DNA of 64,000 nucleotides from Symbiodinium kawagutii (lineage: Eukaryota > Sar > Dinophyceae > Suessiales > Symbiodiniaceae), in assembly GCA_009767595.1 (NCBI GenBank), contig VSDK01015324.1, positions 229,907-293,906 on the forward strand. The letters are read 5' to 3'. Made by a program: the position numbers and the translations under genes. Shown here piece by piece: positions 52,745-63,204 of the stretch (positions are counted from its first letter, which is position 1; each line of letters starts with the position of its first letter). The notes under the pieces are model-generated. The model saw nothing but the letters and a program-made list of their open reading frames with translations, was not told the DNA's origin and did not search any database.

Positions 52745-52831
52745 CCAGGCTTGCGATCTTCAAGCTTTTGCGCAGATGAGGCGCCCGAGATTGAGAGAAT
52801 CGCTGGGTTTTCCAGGTCCGCAATCATCACA

Positions 52832-52970
52832 TGGTGGTGTTTTGATAGCTGGGGGTACCCCCCAGTTTTAAGTTTGTTACTGTGATAATGGTTGGTAATA
52901 GTGAACTATGGTGAATGACCACGGCGGTTTCTCGAATCAAACTGGGGTACCCCCAGTTTTCATCCAGCTT
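52832..52970. repeat. Family D-like inverted pair
   Basis: GGGGGTACCCCCC and CTGGGGTACCCCCAG with GGTTTCTCGAATC; degraded. Confidence 0.45.
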
Positions 52971-53302
52971 ATATGAACCACATCCGTAGCAACAAGCCAT
53001 AACTTGAGGGCCACCCCCAACCACTCCAGAGAGAGAACCACAAAAAAGCAATGAAAAGCGACCAGAAGAACCAGGTACCTCCCAGCTAAGAAATCACCAC
53101 ATCGGCGCTACATGGCGCTACATTTCTGTTGAATTCCATGGGAACTGTTGAGCCCTACTTGTAGGAGCTGGAAGACGACGGTTTCAGCCACTTGGCGCTT
53201 GAGTCATGTCTGTGAGTTCGACCGGCTGCCACTGACTGGGGACACAAAAGCTACGGGTGGATATGGATGGTTTCTTACTATCCGTGGTTAATGTATGTTA
53301 AT

Positions 53303-53404
53303 ATGGCTGTTTCTCAAAATAGGGGCACCCCCAAATCATCCACTAGTAGTCATTTATAGTAATAACCAGCCATTTTTTGGGGCACCCCCATTTTGAGAAA
53401 CCAC
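53303..53404. mobile_element. Family D element
   Basis: GGCTGTTTCTCAAAATAGGGG to CCCATTTTGAGAAACCACC with ATAT on both sides. Confidence 0.75.
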
Positions 53405-53548
53405 CATATGAAGGATGACACCTGGGGACATCCCTGTTTTGAAAAACCAACCATGTCTCGGAAAAGCCCCCTACGTATTCACACATTTACTGCAATCACA
53501 TTTACATACATATGCAGTCGCAATAATACAGGTCTACATATTATGGGG

Positions 53549-53731
53549 CATTCAGCTGATCTCATGTCTAGAGCCTTGGCAGGGGTCAGGTCCGGAAAAC
53601 ATCACACGCCAGAATTTGTGCAAGCACAGAGCTATACAAGCATAGTGGCCTCGGTGATGACAGAAGAGAGTGCGGGGAAGGTCATGCCCACTCAAACTGG
53701 GGGCATAGGGTCCAGGGGCGATTACTCATAG
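53549..53731 (+). CDS. Candidate exon, unknown protein
   Basis: Reads HSADLMSRALAGVRSGKHHT, PEFVQAQSYTSIVASVMTEE and SAGKVMPTQTGG before TAG at 53729-53731. It looks coding throughout; the acceptor is not obvious. Confidence 0.45.
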   Translation, partial: HSADLMSRALAGVRSGKHHTPEFVQAQSYTSIVASVMTEESAGKVMPTQTGGIGSRGDYS

Positions 53732-54179
53732 TGGAGTCTTCGTGTTGGGGTCCTGATGCTGCATTGCCCGCCCAGGGGTGGCCATCCTGGTCCACCTGCA
53801 CGATGGTAGCGTACAGTAGGTTTCACATCTTTGACATACACAATTGCACTCAGCCCGTATCTCAATGTCAGCCCTGAAACCGGTCAAGTACCTTTCCTTG
53901 CTGTAATGTCAACATTCATTCTAGTATGATCTAGTATGTGTTCCTTACGTGCGCGATCGTGCGCGTTGTCCCTCGGGTATAGGCGCCCAATTTGGGTTTT
54001 CAGGTCGGGCAGTTTCATGAACTGGTTCCCTTCTGAGTTCTGCTACTGCCATTTGGGTCCCTCCATGAACCATTGGATAGGGCGAAATTTGTAGCGAAAT
54101 TCTGCAGAGAAGCTGAAGCAGGCAGCCGAACAAAAAATCGGTTGGAACTCCAACTGATTCGCTTGGTTTGCATGTGAAG
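53732..54179. other. Spacer
   Basis: Minus-strand frames 53945-54133 and 54043-54414 overlap and are not convincing. Confidence 0.3.
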
Positions 54180-54262
54180 TTTCATGGCTTTTCCATGGTT
54201 TTCCATGGCTCTTCCATGGTCTTCCATGGTCTTCCATGGCTTCTCCATGGTTTTCCTGTTCA
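54180..54262 (+). repeat. TTCCATGG minisatellite, about 11-bp unit
   Basis: Seven imperfect units. Confidence 0.85.
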
Positions 54263-54485
54263 GTTTCAGGTGTGGATAGGTTTCTCTTGCCCTGAGGCGG
54301 CGCGACCACGAGTCGTTTTGGCTGGGCCACTGCAGTGGATCGGTGTCCTGGACTGCAGCCAGGGATGGGCCGAGGGGATGTCCTGGGCGGCAGATGTGGG
54401 GTCACAGTCATCACTTGCCCTTGGAGTTTGATATGTTTTTATGTTTGTTTATGTGTGTTTTTATTGGTTGCTATGACCATGTCAT

Positions 54486-54580
54486 TTTATGTTTTATTGG
54501 CTGTAGTTATATGGTCACTACTAGCGCTATTGGTTTTTATGTTTTATTGGCTGTAGTTATATGGTCACTACTGGTTACTA
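54486..54580 (+). repeat. Tandem duplication, 50-bp unit
   Basis: GTTTTATTGGCTGTAGTTAT at 54491 and 54541 with identical neighbours. Confidence 0.9.
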
Positions 54581-54785
54581 GCCAGGCATGCCCCCTAGTG
54601 TTTTATATGTTTTTATTGTTTCTATGCAGCTATTTTTGTTGCCTACTGAATAGTTTAGCATCATCATCGTCGTCGTCACCTGTTTTTGAGTCTTGGCTGC
54701 TTGAACATGAACTTCACTTGTACCTGTTTTGAAGGCTGCCAAAAGGAACATGTAGTTAGTATTATTGTATTGTCCTCGTTCTGAG

Positions 54786-54786
<1 letters not shown>

Positions 54787-54832
<46 letters not shown>

Positions 54833-54836
54833 GCTG
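54787..54836 (+). repeat. (TTG)n microsatellite
   Basis: Followed by TG-rich sequence to about 55200. Confidence 0.95.
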
Positions 54837-55242
54837 TCTTTGTTTTCTGCAGTGATGCTGTGGTCGTGGTTGTTCTTCTTGTTGTGGTTGTTTTTGCCTT
54901 TGTTTTCTGTAGTGATTTTGTGCCGGCCGTTGTCCTTCGTGACGGTCTTGATGTTGATGTGTTGTGGTGTGTTTGTGGTGTGTATCTGCATTTTTATTTT
55001 CATACATGTATCACATGCTGTTTATTGTTTGCCCTCGTTATTGCTAATTGCTTGTGTCATTATTTGTTTCTGTGCATTTGTTTGTTTGTCGGTTGGATGG
55101 CTGGTTGGTTGGGTGCTTCAGTGGTGGTAGTTGTAGGTTTTGGTGGTGTGTTTTTTGTTGTTTCCCATCTGGATAGGGTGATCTTGTTGGCAGTTGCATG
55201 TGGTGCACTGCTAAACCATGTCAGCTATTCGTGCTGGGCTTC

Positions 55243-55590
55243 CTAAATTCCAGTACCTCCCATAGTCAGGACCCGACTGCCGGCCACAGAATTTGATTCT
55301 TTGCAACGCGCCGTGCCAAGCATTCTAGCAGACCAGAGGAGCCCTTTTCTATAGTCATCGAGACTGTGAGGTGATTGTTTTTGCTTTTCCATGTTCAGTG
55401 TCAATGCGCCGGTGTTCTGCCTTGTTGCTTGTTCATGCATTTTTCTCCTGTAGGGCAAACCGTGGGAAGCCCTGGCAAAAAAAATCAGTGTCAATTGCAT
55501 GTAGACTGCTTCAGTTCGAAGGCACATATCGACAGCCATGGCTTCCTGGGATGACCCAGGTCGTTGCATCATGCGGCGAATGTTCAACAC
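55243..55590 (-). CDS. Minus-strand frame, 115 codons, hypothetical
   Basis: Opens at a TTG; the first ATG is at 55575 (MMQRPGSSQEAMAVDMCLR), then QLTLIFFARASHGLPYRRK and HSLDDYRKGLLWSARMLGT, ending before the stop at 55243. Plus-strand exon candidates overlap: 55252-55351 after AAATTCCAG reads VPPIVRTRLPATEFDSLQR to a stop. Strand undecided, with a slight preference for the continuous minus frame. Confidence 0.35.
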   Translation of the reverse strand: MLNIRRMMQRPGSSQEAMAVDMCLRTEAVYMQLTLIFFARASHGLPYRRKMHEQATRQNTGALTLNMEKQKQSPHSLDDYRKGLLWSARMLGTARCKESNSVAGSRVLTMGGTGI

Positions 55591-55847
55591 AGGTATCCTT
55601 GGTAATGAATGTTAGAATAGCAGTTATAGATGGATACACCATTGTAATATAAACGGGTCTATAATTGCGGTTTAACATTCATGATGAATCGATACTCATG
55701 TGAATAGGCACATTGGTTGATACGCTTTAGGCCGTGCGTATCCTTACTTTGTGGCCTCTTGAATTTTCTCGCCGGCCTTACAATGGCTGGACGGTGGTTG
55801 CGGGGTGATTGCCTGTGGGCCAAGCGTGTTGGCATCAAGCCTGCTGA

Positions 55848-56085
55848 TGTAAAAGCTTGTTGGTGCAAAGGCAGGGTGGGGCAAGCGCTTGTTGATGTTG
55901 TAAGAGCTTGTGGGTGTAAAAGTTTTGTGGAGTAAAGGCTTGTTGCTGTAAAAGCTCGTGCTGGTATAAGAACTTGGTGTAAGACCTTGTTGGTGAAAAA
56001 GCTTGTTGGTGTAAACAAGTGGTGGTGAAAATATGTAAAGGCTTTGTAAAAAATGGTGTAAGAGCATGAAGGTGTAAAAGCTGGT
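55848..56085 (+). repeat. Degenerate minisatellite GTAAAAGCTTGTTGGTGT
   Basis: At least ten imperfect units of about 17-22 bp. Minus-strand frames across it (Phe/Leu/His-rich) are artefacts. Confidence 0.8.
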
Positions 56086-56240
56086 GATCATGCTGGAGAA
56101 GCAAGCTAAAAGGTGCAATCACGGCGGAAACAGCGTGCCAAAAATATCGTGGAAAAGCGGATAACGCAGCAACACATTGGGACCCTCTCTATGTATGCTC
56201 TTGACTTGCGCAAGCTGGTTCAAGCGCAGATGCAGCATTC

Positions 56241-56492
56241 ATGCAAACGAAGGGGCGAAGGACAGCAAGACCAGAAAGACTAAGAGGAAGGATGTGGAGG
56301 GGAGAGGGATGGAGAGGAAGAGAAAATGAAGGGCCTGCAGGCGGGATTTTTCAGGCCCCTGCTTTAGGAGGAAGAGAAGAGGAAGAGGAAAGCATGAGAA
56401 GAAGAATAGGACAAGCGAAGCATACGTGTGTGAATGGTTTTCAGATGATTCAAGAATTTGTCGAAGGGGAATATTCCACAGCTACAGCATAG
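56241..56492 (+). CDS. GA-rich frame, doubtful
   Basis: Encodes Arg/Glu/Gly-rich low-complexity sequence followed by FQMIQEFVEGEYSTATA. Possibly not a gene. Confidence 0.2.
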   Translation: MQTKGRRTARPERLRGRMWRGEGWRGRENEGPAGGIFQAPALGGREEEEESMRRRIGQAKHTCVNGFQMIQEFVEGEYSTATA

Positions 56493-56632
56493 CACAACAT
56501 CACCATACAACGCCTTTTCCATCAGACACGCCAGCAAGATACGCGGATCTGAACATGCTTGAATGCATCAATTGCAGCATGGTTTTGATCACACATTCCC
56601 CACCAAATTCAACATTAGGGGATCCTCAGCAG

Positions 56633-56798
56633 TTTCTACATGTTCGGGATTTCGGGGATCAATTGTGAGATGTCCAAGGATGTGTCACAATACGGTTCTT
56701 CAATCAGCGAAGACGAGGACCCTGAGACCATCGGAGTTTGCGAAGATTGGTGGCCAGATAGACTGGTTTTCTTGATGATCACTGGATCTTCCCAATAA
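56633..56798 (+). CDS. Candidate terminal exon, acidic
   Basis: Follows the acceptor GGGGATCCTCAGCAG and reads FYMFGISGINCEMSKDVSQ, GSSISEDEDPETIGVCEDWW and PDRLVFLMITGSSQ then TAA at 56796-56798. The acidic cluster SEDEDPE and the hydrophobic end are distinctive. Not recognised. Confidence 0.55.
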
Positions 56799-56977
56799 TA
56801 TCCTTATTAATCATCCGACTGTAGCTGATATACAGTGATTTTAAGTGCATACGGCTGGGCACTGGGGACCACAAACCAGCCATCACCAGTGTGTGACTTC
56901 CAAAGAATGCGGCAATATGGAGAGAAGGAAATGTGTGGAACCACACCCGTCGTGAAATGTGGGCAGTTGAATAAATG

Positions 56978-57078
56978 GGTGTTTCTCAGAATGGGGGTGC
57001 CCCCAAATCAAACAGTTCATTGGTCAGTAATATTGACAAACCCACCGTTTTGGGGGTCCCCTATTTTAAGAAGCCACC
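56978..57078. mobile_element. Family D element
   Basis: GGTGTTTCTCAGAATGGGGG to CCCTATTTTAAGAAGCCACC, with AAAT on both sides. Confidence 0.7.
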
Positions 57079-57314
57079 AAATCATCCCAGCTCAATGTTG
57101 CTAGAAAATTATCCTGTTCCTTTTCCAGTCCAATTGGGCTGCCCTAATGAATCACCGGATATCACAGGTCAAAATCCGTATTGCTGAAGACTTAACATGC
57201 TTCAGAATCACTTTATGCGGCCTCACGGTATGGCCAAGCAGTTCTGGATATATGCATCTTTGTTGCATAGATACATTTTTCTTCACATGCAATCACACAC
57301 TTGTATGTACATAT

Positions 57315-57440
57315 CTATTTATATATATATAAATTCATATTTTTTGAAAAATAGATAGATAAGTAGATAGGTAGGTAGGTAGGTAGATAGATGTAGACAT
57401 AGACATAGATATAGATATTGACATTGAGATATATATTTAA
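57315..57440 (+). repeat. (TA)n and (TAGA/TAGG)n microsatellites
   Basis: Two simple runs separated by about 20 bases. Confidence 0.9.
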
Positions 57441-57710
57441 GCATAGATATATTTCTAAGAAGAACACAGAAACAAACTGGATCTTTCATTCATACATGCA
57501 ATGCACATCCAAAATATAAATGCACTTTCTTCTTGATTGCACATCACCAGCTATTTCTTTAAACCATGGGTGAGTTTAAGTTTCTGCAGCAATGAATCTA
57601 CGATTTCGTACAGCCGCTCACCAGGATGAATCCCATGTCGCACACATCTCCAGCGTAGCGTCCTGAGTGGTGAAGCCTGCTCCCAGTGGATGTCCTGGTT
57701 GCTTACGATG

Positions 57711-57850
57711 GGAAGGGGGGTACCGGGGTTCCCCTAAGAATGGTTGGTTTATGTGGTCGGGTGGTTGCCTAAAAATGGATGGTTTATCCGCAAGAATGGT
57801 TGGTTTATGTCTATGTGGTACCCCTATTTTGATGAAACACCCATAGATTT
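57711..57850. repeat. Family D-like, rearranged
   Basis: GGTTCCCCTAAGAATGG and GGTACCCCTATTTTGATG with internal duplications of AATGGTTGGTTTATG. Confidence 0.5.
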
Positions 57851-58467
57851 GTGCAGACATGCAAGTAGGTGTACGATAATGAAAAAATGTGTGCTGCCTT
57901 GAATCACGCGTATGTTCTTGTTTAGATTTAGGTAACTTGTTTGATTTAATTACGAAGGTCCACACGATGTGTTTAATGTATGTTTATTTTTGAGTATTGC
58001 TTATTATACATTATGTATTTGTGTTTTGAAGTGGCAGGCATGCAGTCATACAGCTGCCTCAAATTTGAACGCAGCATGGTACAGACATGCATGATAAATA
58101 GACCTTGCACGCGTAATTGCAGGATTATGGATCTAACTTTTCTTTTGAATGGGGATGGGCACATGTATTCATATCTTCGTGTATTTGTACGATTTGGGCA
58201 TCAATTATAGCCAAAGATACTGTAGTTGTGTTGTTTGTATCAACGTGTGCAAGTGTGGCTAGCATCCATTCATTTATTTTGGTTGATTCACTTTATGTTT
58301 ATTTTGTGTTTTGTGTTTGTTAGTCTTTCGTTTATTTGTTTGTTTCCCCTGTGTTTCATTCACATGTTAAGTTTGTTAACGTGTGCGATTTTTGCGTGCT
58401 GCCACCTACGCACACCCAAGGTTTTGCGGTCGGCTCAGAGATCACAAGGGCAGATTTCTATACACTA
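57851..58467. other. Spacer
   Basis: AT-rich; a plus frame from 58226 carries a hydrophobic run but is T-rich simple sequence. Confidence 0.3.
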
Positions 58468-58571
58468 CCCTAGGCTTCCAGTTACTATTGTAGCGGGTAA
58501 CCAGCTGGTTTCTACCAGCTCGTTGTTTGGGGTTGGTTACCTACGATTTCATGGTAACTGGAAGGGTAGGG
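58468..58571. mobile_element. Family C element
   Basis: CCCTAGGCTTCCAGTTACT to GGTAACTGGAAGGGTAGGG, CTA on both sides (3-bp duplication). Confidence 0.8.
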
Positions 58572-58659
58572 CTAATGAAATGTACCTTTTGCCTTTTGAG
58601 AGACGGTTTTAGTTGTTTTTTGCGCTGGTGTGGGCTGTTGAGGAACGCCATGGATTGAG

Positions 58660-58994
58660 ATTTGGCCGTTACGCTATGGGTTCTCGACCACTTCATGGTT
58701 GAGGGTTTCATGCCTATGGTAATAGGTGGCTATGGGTCAATATTAACCAACCAACTAATGGGGGATTTCCACCAACAATAAGAGGGAATACAATGGTTAA
58801 TGATGGGGAACCAGGGGTATGGGGTTTTGACCCACTGCCAGGTTTGAGGTGTAGTTCTTGTGCGATGGTGGAGGGGTTTCGGCTTTGGGCCACCGGGTGA
58901 TCAGGGAGTATTTGGGCGTGACCTGACGTGGTTTGCCATCAGGTCCGCCCGATCAACCAGGAATTCCGCAAGGTGACCAACTGCATCACCTTTG
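58660..58994 (+). CDS. Three exons, one join across a family B intron
   Basis: Exon 58660-58725 reads LAVTLWVLDHFMVEGFMPMV and ends at ATAG|GTGGCTATG. Exon 58842-58888 continues GLRCSSCAMVEGFRLW and ends phase 0 at TGG|GCCACC. Exon 58943-58994 follows TTGCCATCAG and reads VRPINQEFRKVTNCITF, ending at G|GTTTCC. The first intron (58726-58841, 116 bases) is a family B element with AGGT at both ends. The second is a short GC-AG intron of 54 bases. A further candidate exon with donor CATGGC|GTGAGT ends near 59146. Product unknown. Confidence 0.55.
58724..58843 (+). mobile_element. Family B introner with AGGT duplications
   Basis: AGGT at 58724-58727 and 58840-58843 flanks GGCTATGGGTCA to TGACCCACTGCC. 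The duplication itself makes the AG|GT donor and the AG|GT acceptor. Confidence 0.8.
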
Positions 58995-59229
58995 GTTTCC
59001 TACTTAACCATCAACTAACCATCAACGAATCATCAAATCACCATCATTGACCTTTGTTGAACAACATTTTGGTCATCACCCATGGTTTCCCACTGAAAAC
59101 GGCTCCTTGCATAGCCAGATCCAGCACTGTACCCTGCCATGGCGTGAGTTTTCCCCATCACTCCATCGCTGCACCAAGGCCCCTGCCCTGGGCGAGGGCC
59201 TCAGCTTGTAAGCAGCCAATGGTAGGAGA

Positions 59230-59370
59230 GGAATCAACCAACCAAACAGGCCAAGGATGATAAGAGGAATCCAACTGGTTCATCATCTAATCAATCTATT
59301 GGTTAATCTATTGGTTAATCATCCAACTGGTTAATCATCCTGAATTAACAGACTAGGATGATTCCAACCA
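59230..59370. repeat. AATCATCCAACTGGTT repeats
   Basis: Imperfect short units of TTAATCTATTGG/TTAATCATCC. Confidence 0.6.
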
Positions 59371-59407
59371 TAGATCAACCAGTAGAGAGCCAACAGCAAA
59401 CCAGGAA

Positions 59408-59465
59408 TCAACATGGATCAACTTGGATCAACATGGATCAACTTGGATCAACATGGATCAACCTA
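59408..59465 (+). repeat. 10-bp minisatellite GGATCAACWT
   Basis: Five or six units alternating CATGGATCAA and CTTGGATCAA. Confidence 0.85.
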
Positions 59466-59781
59466 CACAACTGGAGATCAATATGGAGCAATATTGATCA
59501 ATCAAACTTGGGATCAACGTGGATCAATGTATCACCGTGAGTATCGCCAAAAATGGGGATCAACATGGATGAACCAACAGTCATTGATGGATTGTTGATC
59601 TCTTTTCGTAGTTCTTTATTGTTGACACCACTAGTTGCAGCACACGAAATGGGTGAGCTTGGAGTTTCAATATGTTTCAATCATTGCATCTCAATTTGGT
59701 TTGGGACTAGGAGCTACAAGAAACACCTGACGGATCATCATTGGCCACACCGATACACATGCCCCGCATGCTCGCTAGGAC

Positions 59782-60105
59782 TTGTGGGAAGCCCCTGAAA
59801 TGCATCTCCAAGGGACATCGTTTCAAATAACTGACCCAGGCCTTGGCCTCTCAGGACGCTCACTACCACGTAAGGGGTCTTTGATTGAGCCCTGGGACAT
59901 CCATGGGACGGATTCTGTGCACAACTGGGAGCCAATAAAGGCTGGCTGTAGGAGTTCTGTTAGGTTCCACGGTTCCACCGCTTTTCGTGGGATCCTGATG
60001 AACACGTCGCCCGAAACAGTGGCTTGCAATGTGATGAAATGTGCCCGGCCGCCAACCACAAGGCTGTTTATTGGCAGGCGATCCCGGACACTACCCTATA
60101 AGTGA
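59782..60105. CDS. Coding-like block, strand undecided
   Basis: Plus: a 107-codon frame from a TTG (VHNWEPIKAGCRSSVRFHG). Minus: a 78-codon frame ending at 59823 (VSGDVFIRIPRKAVEPWNLT, ELLQPAFIGSQLC) with the better composition. No clear splice sites. Confidence 0.35.
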
Positions 60106-60209
60106 CGTCCTTTTGAAGCCCACATGCTCCTTGCGATCGCATTTTCTACAGCAAACCTGGCTGGTGGTTGAAAGGGAGCGATTTGGAGCCAGGGCTATCC
60201 ACTTCTGGC

Positions 60210-60245
60210 CCTTTAAAGGGGGAGCGGGGACAGGAGCTACCAGGA
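60210..60245. repeat. Motif H copy
   Basis: GGCCCTTTAAAGGGGGAGCG then GGAGCTACCAGG. Confidence 0.5.
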
Positions 60246-60464
60246 TCATCCCAGGAGCGAGCAGCCCCAGGCCCCTATGGAGCTTGACTTTGTTTCAGGG
60301 CCGCGAATGGGAGAGAGGCGCGGGGCAGCCTGGGTGGCTGGCTGTCCCTCAAGAGATACAGCATCCCATTGGTTTCTTGATGTTTTTTGGTTGATTGAGG
60401 CTATGAACCTGTCAAAAAAAAGGGATCTGTAACTTGGACTTGACATGAGTTTGGACATGTCCGC

Positions 60465-60885
60465 TTGAAGATTGCCCAGCACCGCCCATTTCGTTATCGT
60501 GGTCCTCCAGATCTAGCCATGGAAATTCTGCGCGACTTCCTGCCATACAACAGGAAATCAACCATGGCGAAGAGCTCAAGAGCGCACACATTTAGCGAAG
60601 CCAGCAGCCATTGTCGTCGCTGTTGGCTAATCGTAAATATGTGTAAGTTAAGATGTAAGTTAAGATGGGCAGTTCACTTGCCATTCATTGGAAAGGTGCA
60701 CTTTGCCATGGCCACGAGAATCTAGTCCGTTTCGGGCGGAAGAATTGCCCCATGGCAGCTGGACTTGGGAAGGGGACAAAGCCAATCAGCAAGAGATGCC
60801 GGGCTGGAAAGGGAGCAACTTGAGTTTTTGTTGTGGTTTCCGATGTCTATACCACGATGCTATGATGTTTTTTTCCCCATGGTAG
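60465..60885 (+). CDS. Candidate upstream exons of the FHA gene
   Basis: 60465-60640 reads HRPFRYRGPPDLAMEILRDF, LPYNRKSTMAKSSRAHTF from a non-ATG start. 60688-60885 reads SSPFRAEELPHGSWTWEGD and MPGWKGSNLSF. Both are plus-strand and protein-like. Whether they join the FHA exons downstream is not shown. Confidence 0.4.
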
Positions 60886-62757
60886 TGGCTCACATTGGTA
60901 CACTGAAATCCATGGTGTACCCCAAGGCTCGCCCATCCCCGAAATCCCAAGCACCGCTGCCACCACCAAGCGTGGCCACCCTCGCGGCCGCGCGCAGGTT
61001 GGTGATCTCCGAACGTGTTTGCACCATTGGCCGGGCAGAGTCTTGCACGATCCAGGCCTGGTGGCTTTGGAGCCTGGGCCTTGGTTGGTACCACTCCAAT
61101 CCATGGAGGGTGGAACCCTTCCCTACCCTTCCAGTCACCATGAAATCGTAGGTAACCAACCCCAAAGAACGAGCTGGTAGAAACCAGCTGTTTACCTATT
61201 AGTAACTGGAAGCCTAGGGCTTGATAACCCATAAAGATGGTCAAACATGATGCTTTGGAACCATTAGGAAGCTACAAAAATGATCAAACATGATGGTTTG
61301 GGGGGGAATGGTATGAATTAATGGTATAAGAAGATATTAATACATTTCATGCTTAGCAGTTGCTCGAAGATATTAACCATGGTCACGGGTTTCACCATGG
61401 CTGGCACTGATCAAGCATACAGTTTCATGCTCATCCGACCGCTTTCAATCTTTGAATGTTGGGTCATCTTTTGGGGGAGCAACTTGGGACGGAACAGGAC
61501 AGGTTTCCGCTGAAACAAGAGATGCAACGGCTAGCCATGTTCAAAAGCCTACCAAAATGCACCGCTTCCCTGGTTGGTAGCAAGGGGCTTGGCACATTTT
61601 GTCCCTGGTTGGTCACTTTCCCTCGATTTTCCACGTAGAAAACCTACGCATCCCAAAATCGAAAATAGACATGACATTGGCTCGTACACTGAGCATTATG
61701 AACCACATTGGATCTATTGTACTTGTGACCGTTTGTACCCAATCAGTGGTAGCATATCAATACCCAACAGGTACATGCGCAAAGTATCCCAAGGTTCAAT
61801 CAAAACCATGCAGACCGCTGTTCCTGGTTGCTGTTCACGGTTCGCACTTCGTACCGGTGCGACAGATCAGCGATCCCATGATGGCGAACGTCTCACGAAC
61901 GCATTGCATCATCGAAAACACCGGTCATGGTCGCTCGACCGAGCTGAAGACCGTCCATGGATCTCAGGTCTTCATTTGGTGGCGTTTCCAAACCCCAAAA
62001 TGGTTGGTTTATGTTGGTTTATTACCACAAGTAGTTGGTAATGAACCAACCCTTTTTGGAGTCCCCTATTCTGAGAAACCACCATTGGGCTGGTGGTTTG
62101 CTTGACATTTTGTATTTTTTACCTAATTATTTTCAAATGGTTGGTTGACAAACCTGTTTTTTTAATTATGGGGAGGTTCAACCACCAACTAGTCATTTTC
62201 CATCTTCATTTTCGATGATCTTAGTTTCTCATCAGTGCTTTGCTCTTATGCTTCGTTTGGGTGTTTCTCAAAATAGGGGTACCCCCTAAGCATCCATTAT
62301 TCGCCATTTATATATAGTAATAAACCAGTCATTCTTGGGGTCCTATATGGCTTGAGAAACCACCATTTGAAGCTTTACGATTTTTCAAGTCTGAAGTGTT
62401 TTGTGGTCGTTCAACGCACTGGCGGCTAATGTGAATGTTTGTAAAAGGACCCATCCGTGATTCCCATGGCGCCAGTGTGGGTTGACAGAGACAAGCTGCT
62501 TTGAATTCAATCATCTTAGATCCATTCAAATTCAAATCATATTAACAGAACATATTCATTAACAAACATATGTGCTACGTACATTTGATCAATTTAAATT
62601 CAAATCATTAAGAAACATATTCATATTCGTGGACGCTGCCCGAATATGTGCTACCTTGCAGCTGGTGTTCACAAGCATGAAAGGCAACAGGTTTGACCGT
62701 TTCCACTCGGGGAGGAACCGAGAAACGGGTTGCTTGGGATTGGATTGGTATCACTGA
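60879..62757 (+). CDS. FHA-domain protein, three exons
   Basis: Exon 1 (to 61055; ATG at 60879, but the frame is open from 60765) carries PSVATLAAARRLVISERVCT and IGRAESCTIQ. Exon 2 (61866-61967) carries ISDPMMANVSRTHCIIENTG and STELKTVHGSQ. The joined text IGRAESC...MANVSRTHCIIE matches the FHA core: the GR after strand 2 and the SRxH that contacts phosphothreonine. The intron 61056-61865 is GC-AG and keeps phase 0. Exon 3 (62662-62757) follows CTACCTTGCAG in phase 0 and reads LVFTSMKGNRFDRFHSGRN to TGA; it is less certain. The usual NGT loop was not found, so an exon may be missing or the domain may be degenerate. FHA proteins act in phospho-dependent signalling. Confidence 0.62.
61121..61219. 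mobile_element. Family C element, intronic
   Basis: CCCTACCCTTCCAGTCACC to AGTAACTGGAAGCCTAGGG, CTT on both sides. Confidence 0.8.
61978..62083. mobile_element. Family D element, intronic
   Basis: GGTGGCGTTTCCAAACCCC to CCCTATTCTGAGAAACCACC, flanked by ATTT and ATTG. Confidence 0.65.
62090..62192 (+). mobile_element. Family A element, intronic
   Basis: CTGGTGGTTTGCTTGAC to GGTTCAACCACCAACTAG, six bases after the family D copy. Confidence 0.65.
62260..62364. mobile_element. Family D element, intronic
   Basis: GGTGTTTCTCAAAATAGGGG to TATGGCTTGAGAAACCACC. Confidence 0.75.
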
Positions 62758-62785
62758 GTTGGATCCGCTATGTTTGAATATCCCG

Positions 62786-62825
62786 TTCTGTCCCTTTATA
62801 GGGGGAGCGGTTTAGAGCTACCAGA
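62786..62825. repeat. Motif H copy
   Basis: TCCCTTTATAGGGGGAGCGG then TTTAGAGCTACCAGAAGTGG. Confidence 0.5.
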
Positions 62826-63204
62826 AGTGGCTGCGTTGCCCAAATGGGAATTGTAATCACTTACCATCACTTACCGTTTGCAATCGTCATGGCCTGCCAG
62901 CACAAGCTGCTTGGTCATATGATCATCGCTCATTGGGGCTGTCAATGTCCGGTGGTGAAACTGCCATTTTTCAAAGCCCATCCTGTGTACTGCTGAATGA
63001 GAATTTGTGAGGGTACCTTGAACGGCACCGATCCGCAAAGTAAGTTCGTAACCAGCACGAATAATGCGAGACCCAGCTCTGAATCAACCACCGGCATTTT
63101 TCTTTAAGTAAAATGGCATAGATAGCGGGTGATTTACCAGAAACTACCATCAAACATGGAGGGATGAAGAGATGATACAAATGTAGATTTACCATTCCTC
63201 ATGA

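Noticed and set aside
55659..56122. Minus-strand frames with repeated LLHPQ/HQQAFT text
   Set aside because: Direct translation of the GTAAAAGCTTGTTGGTGT minisatellite.
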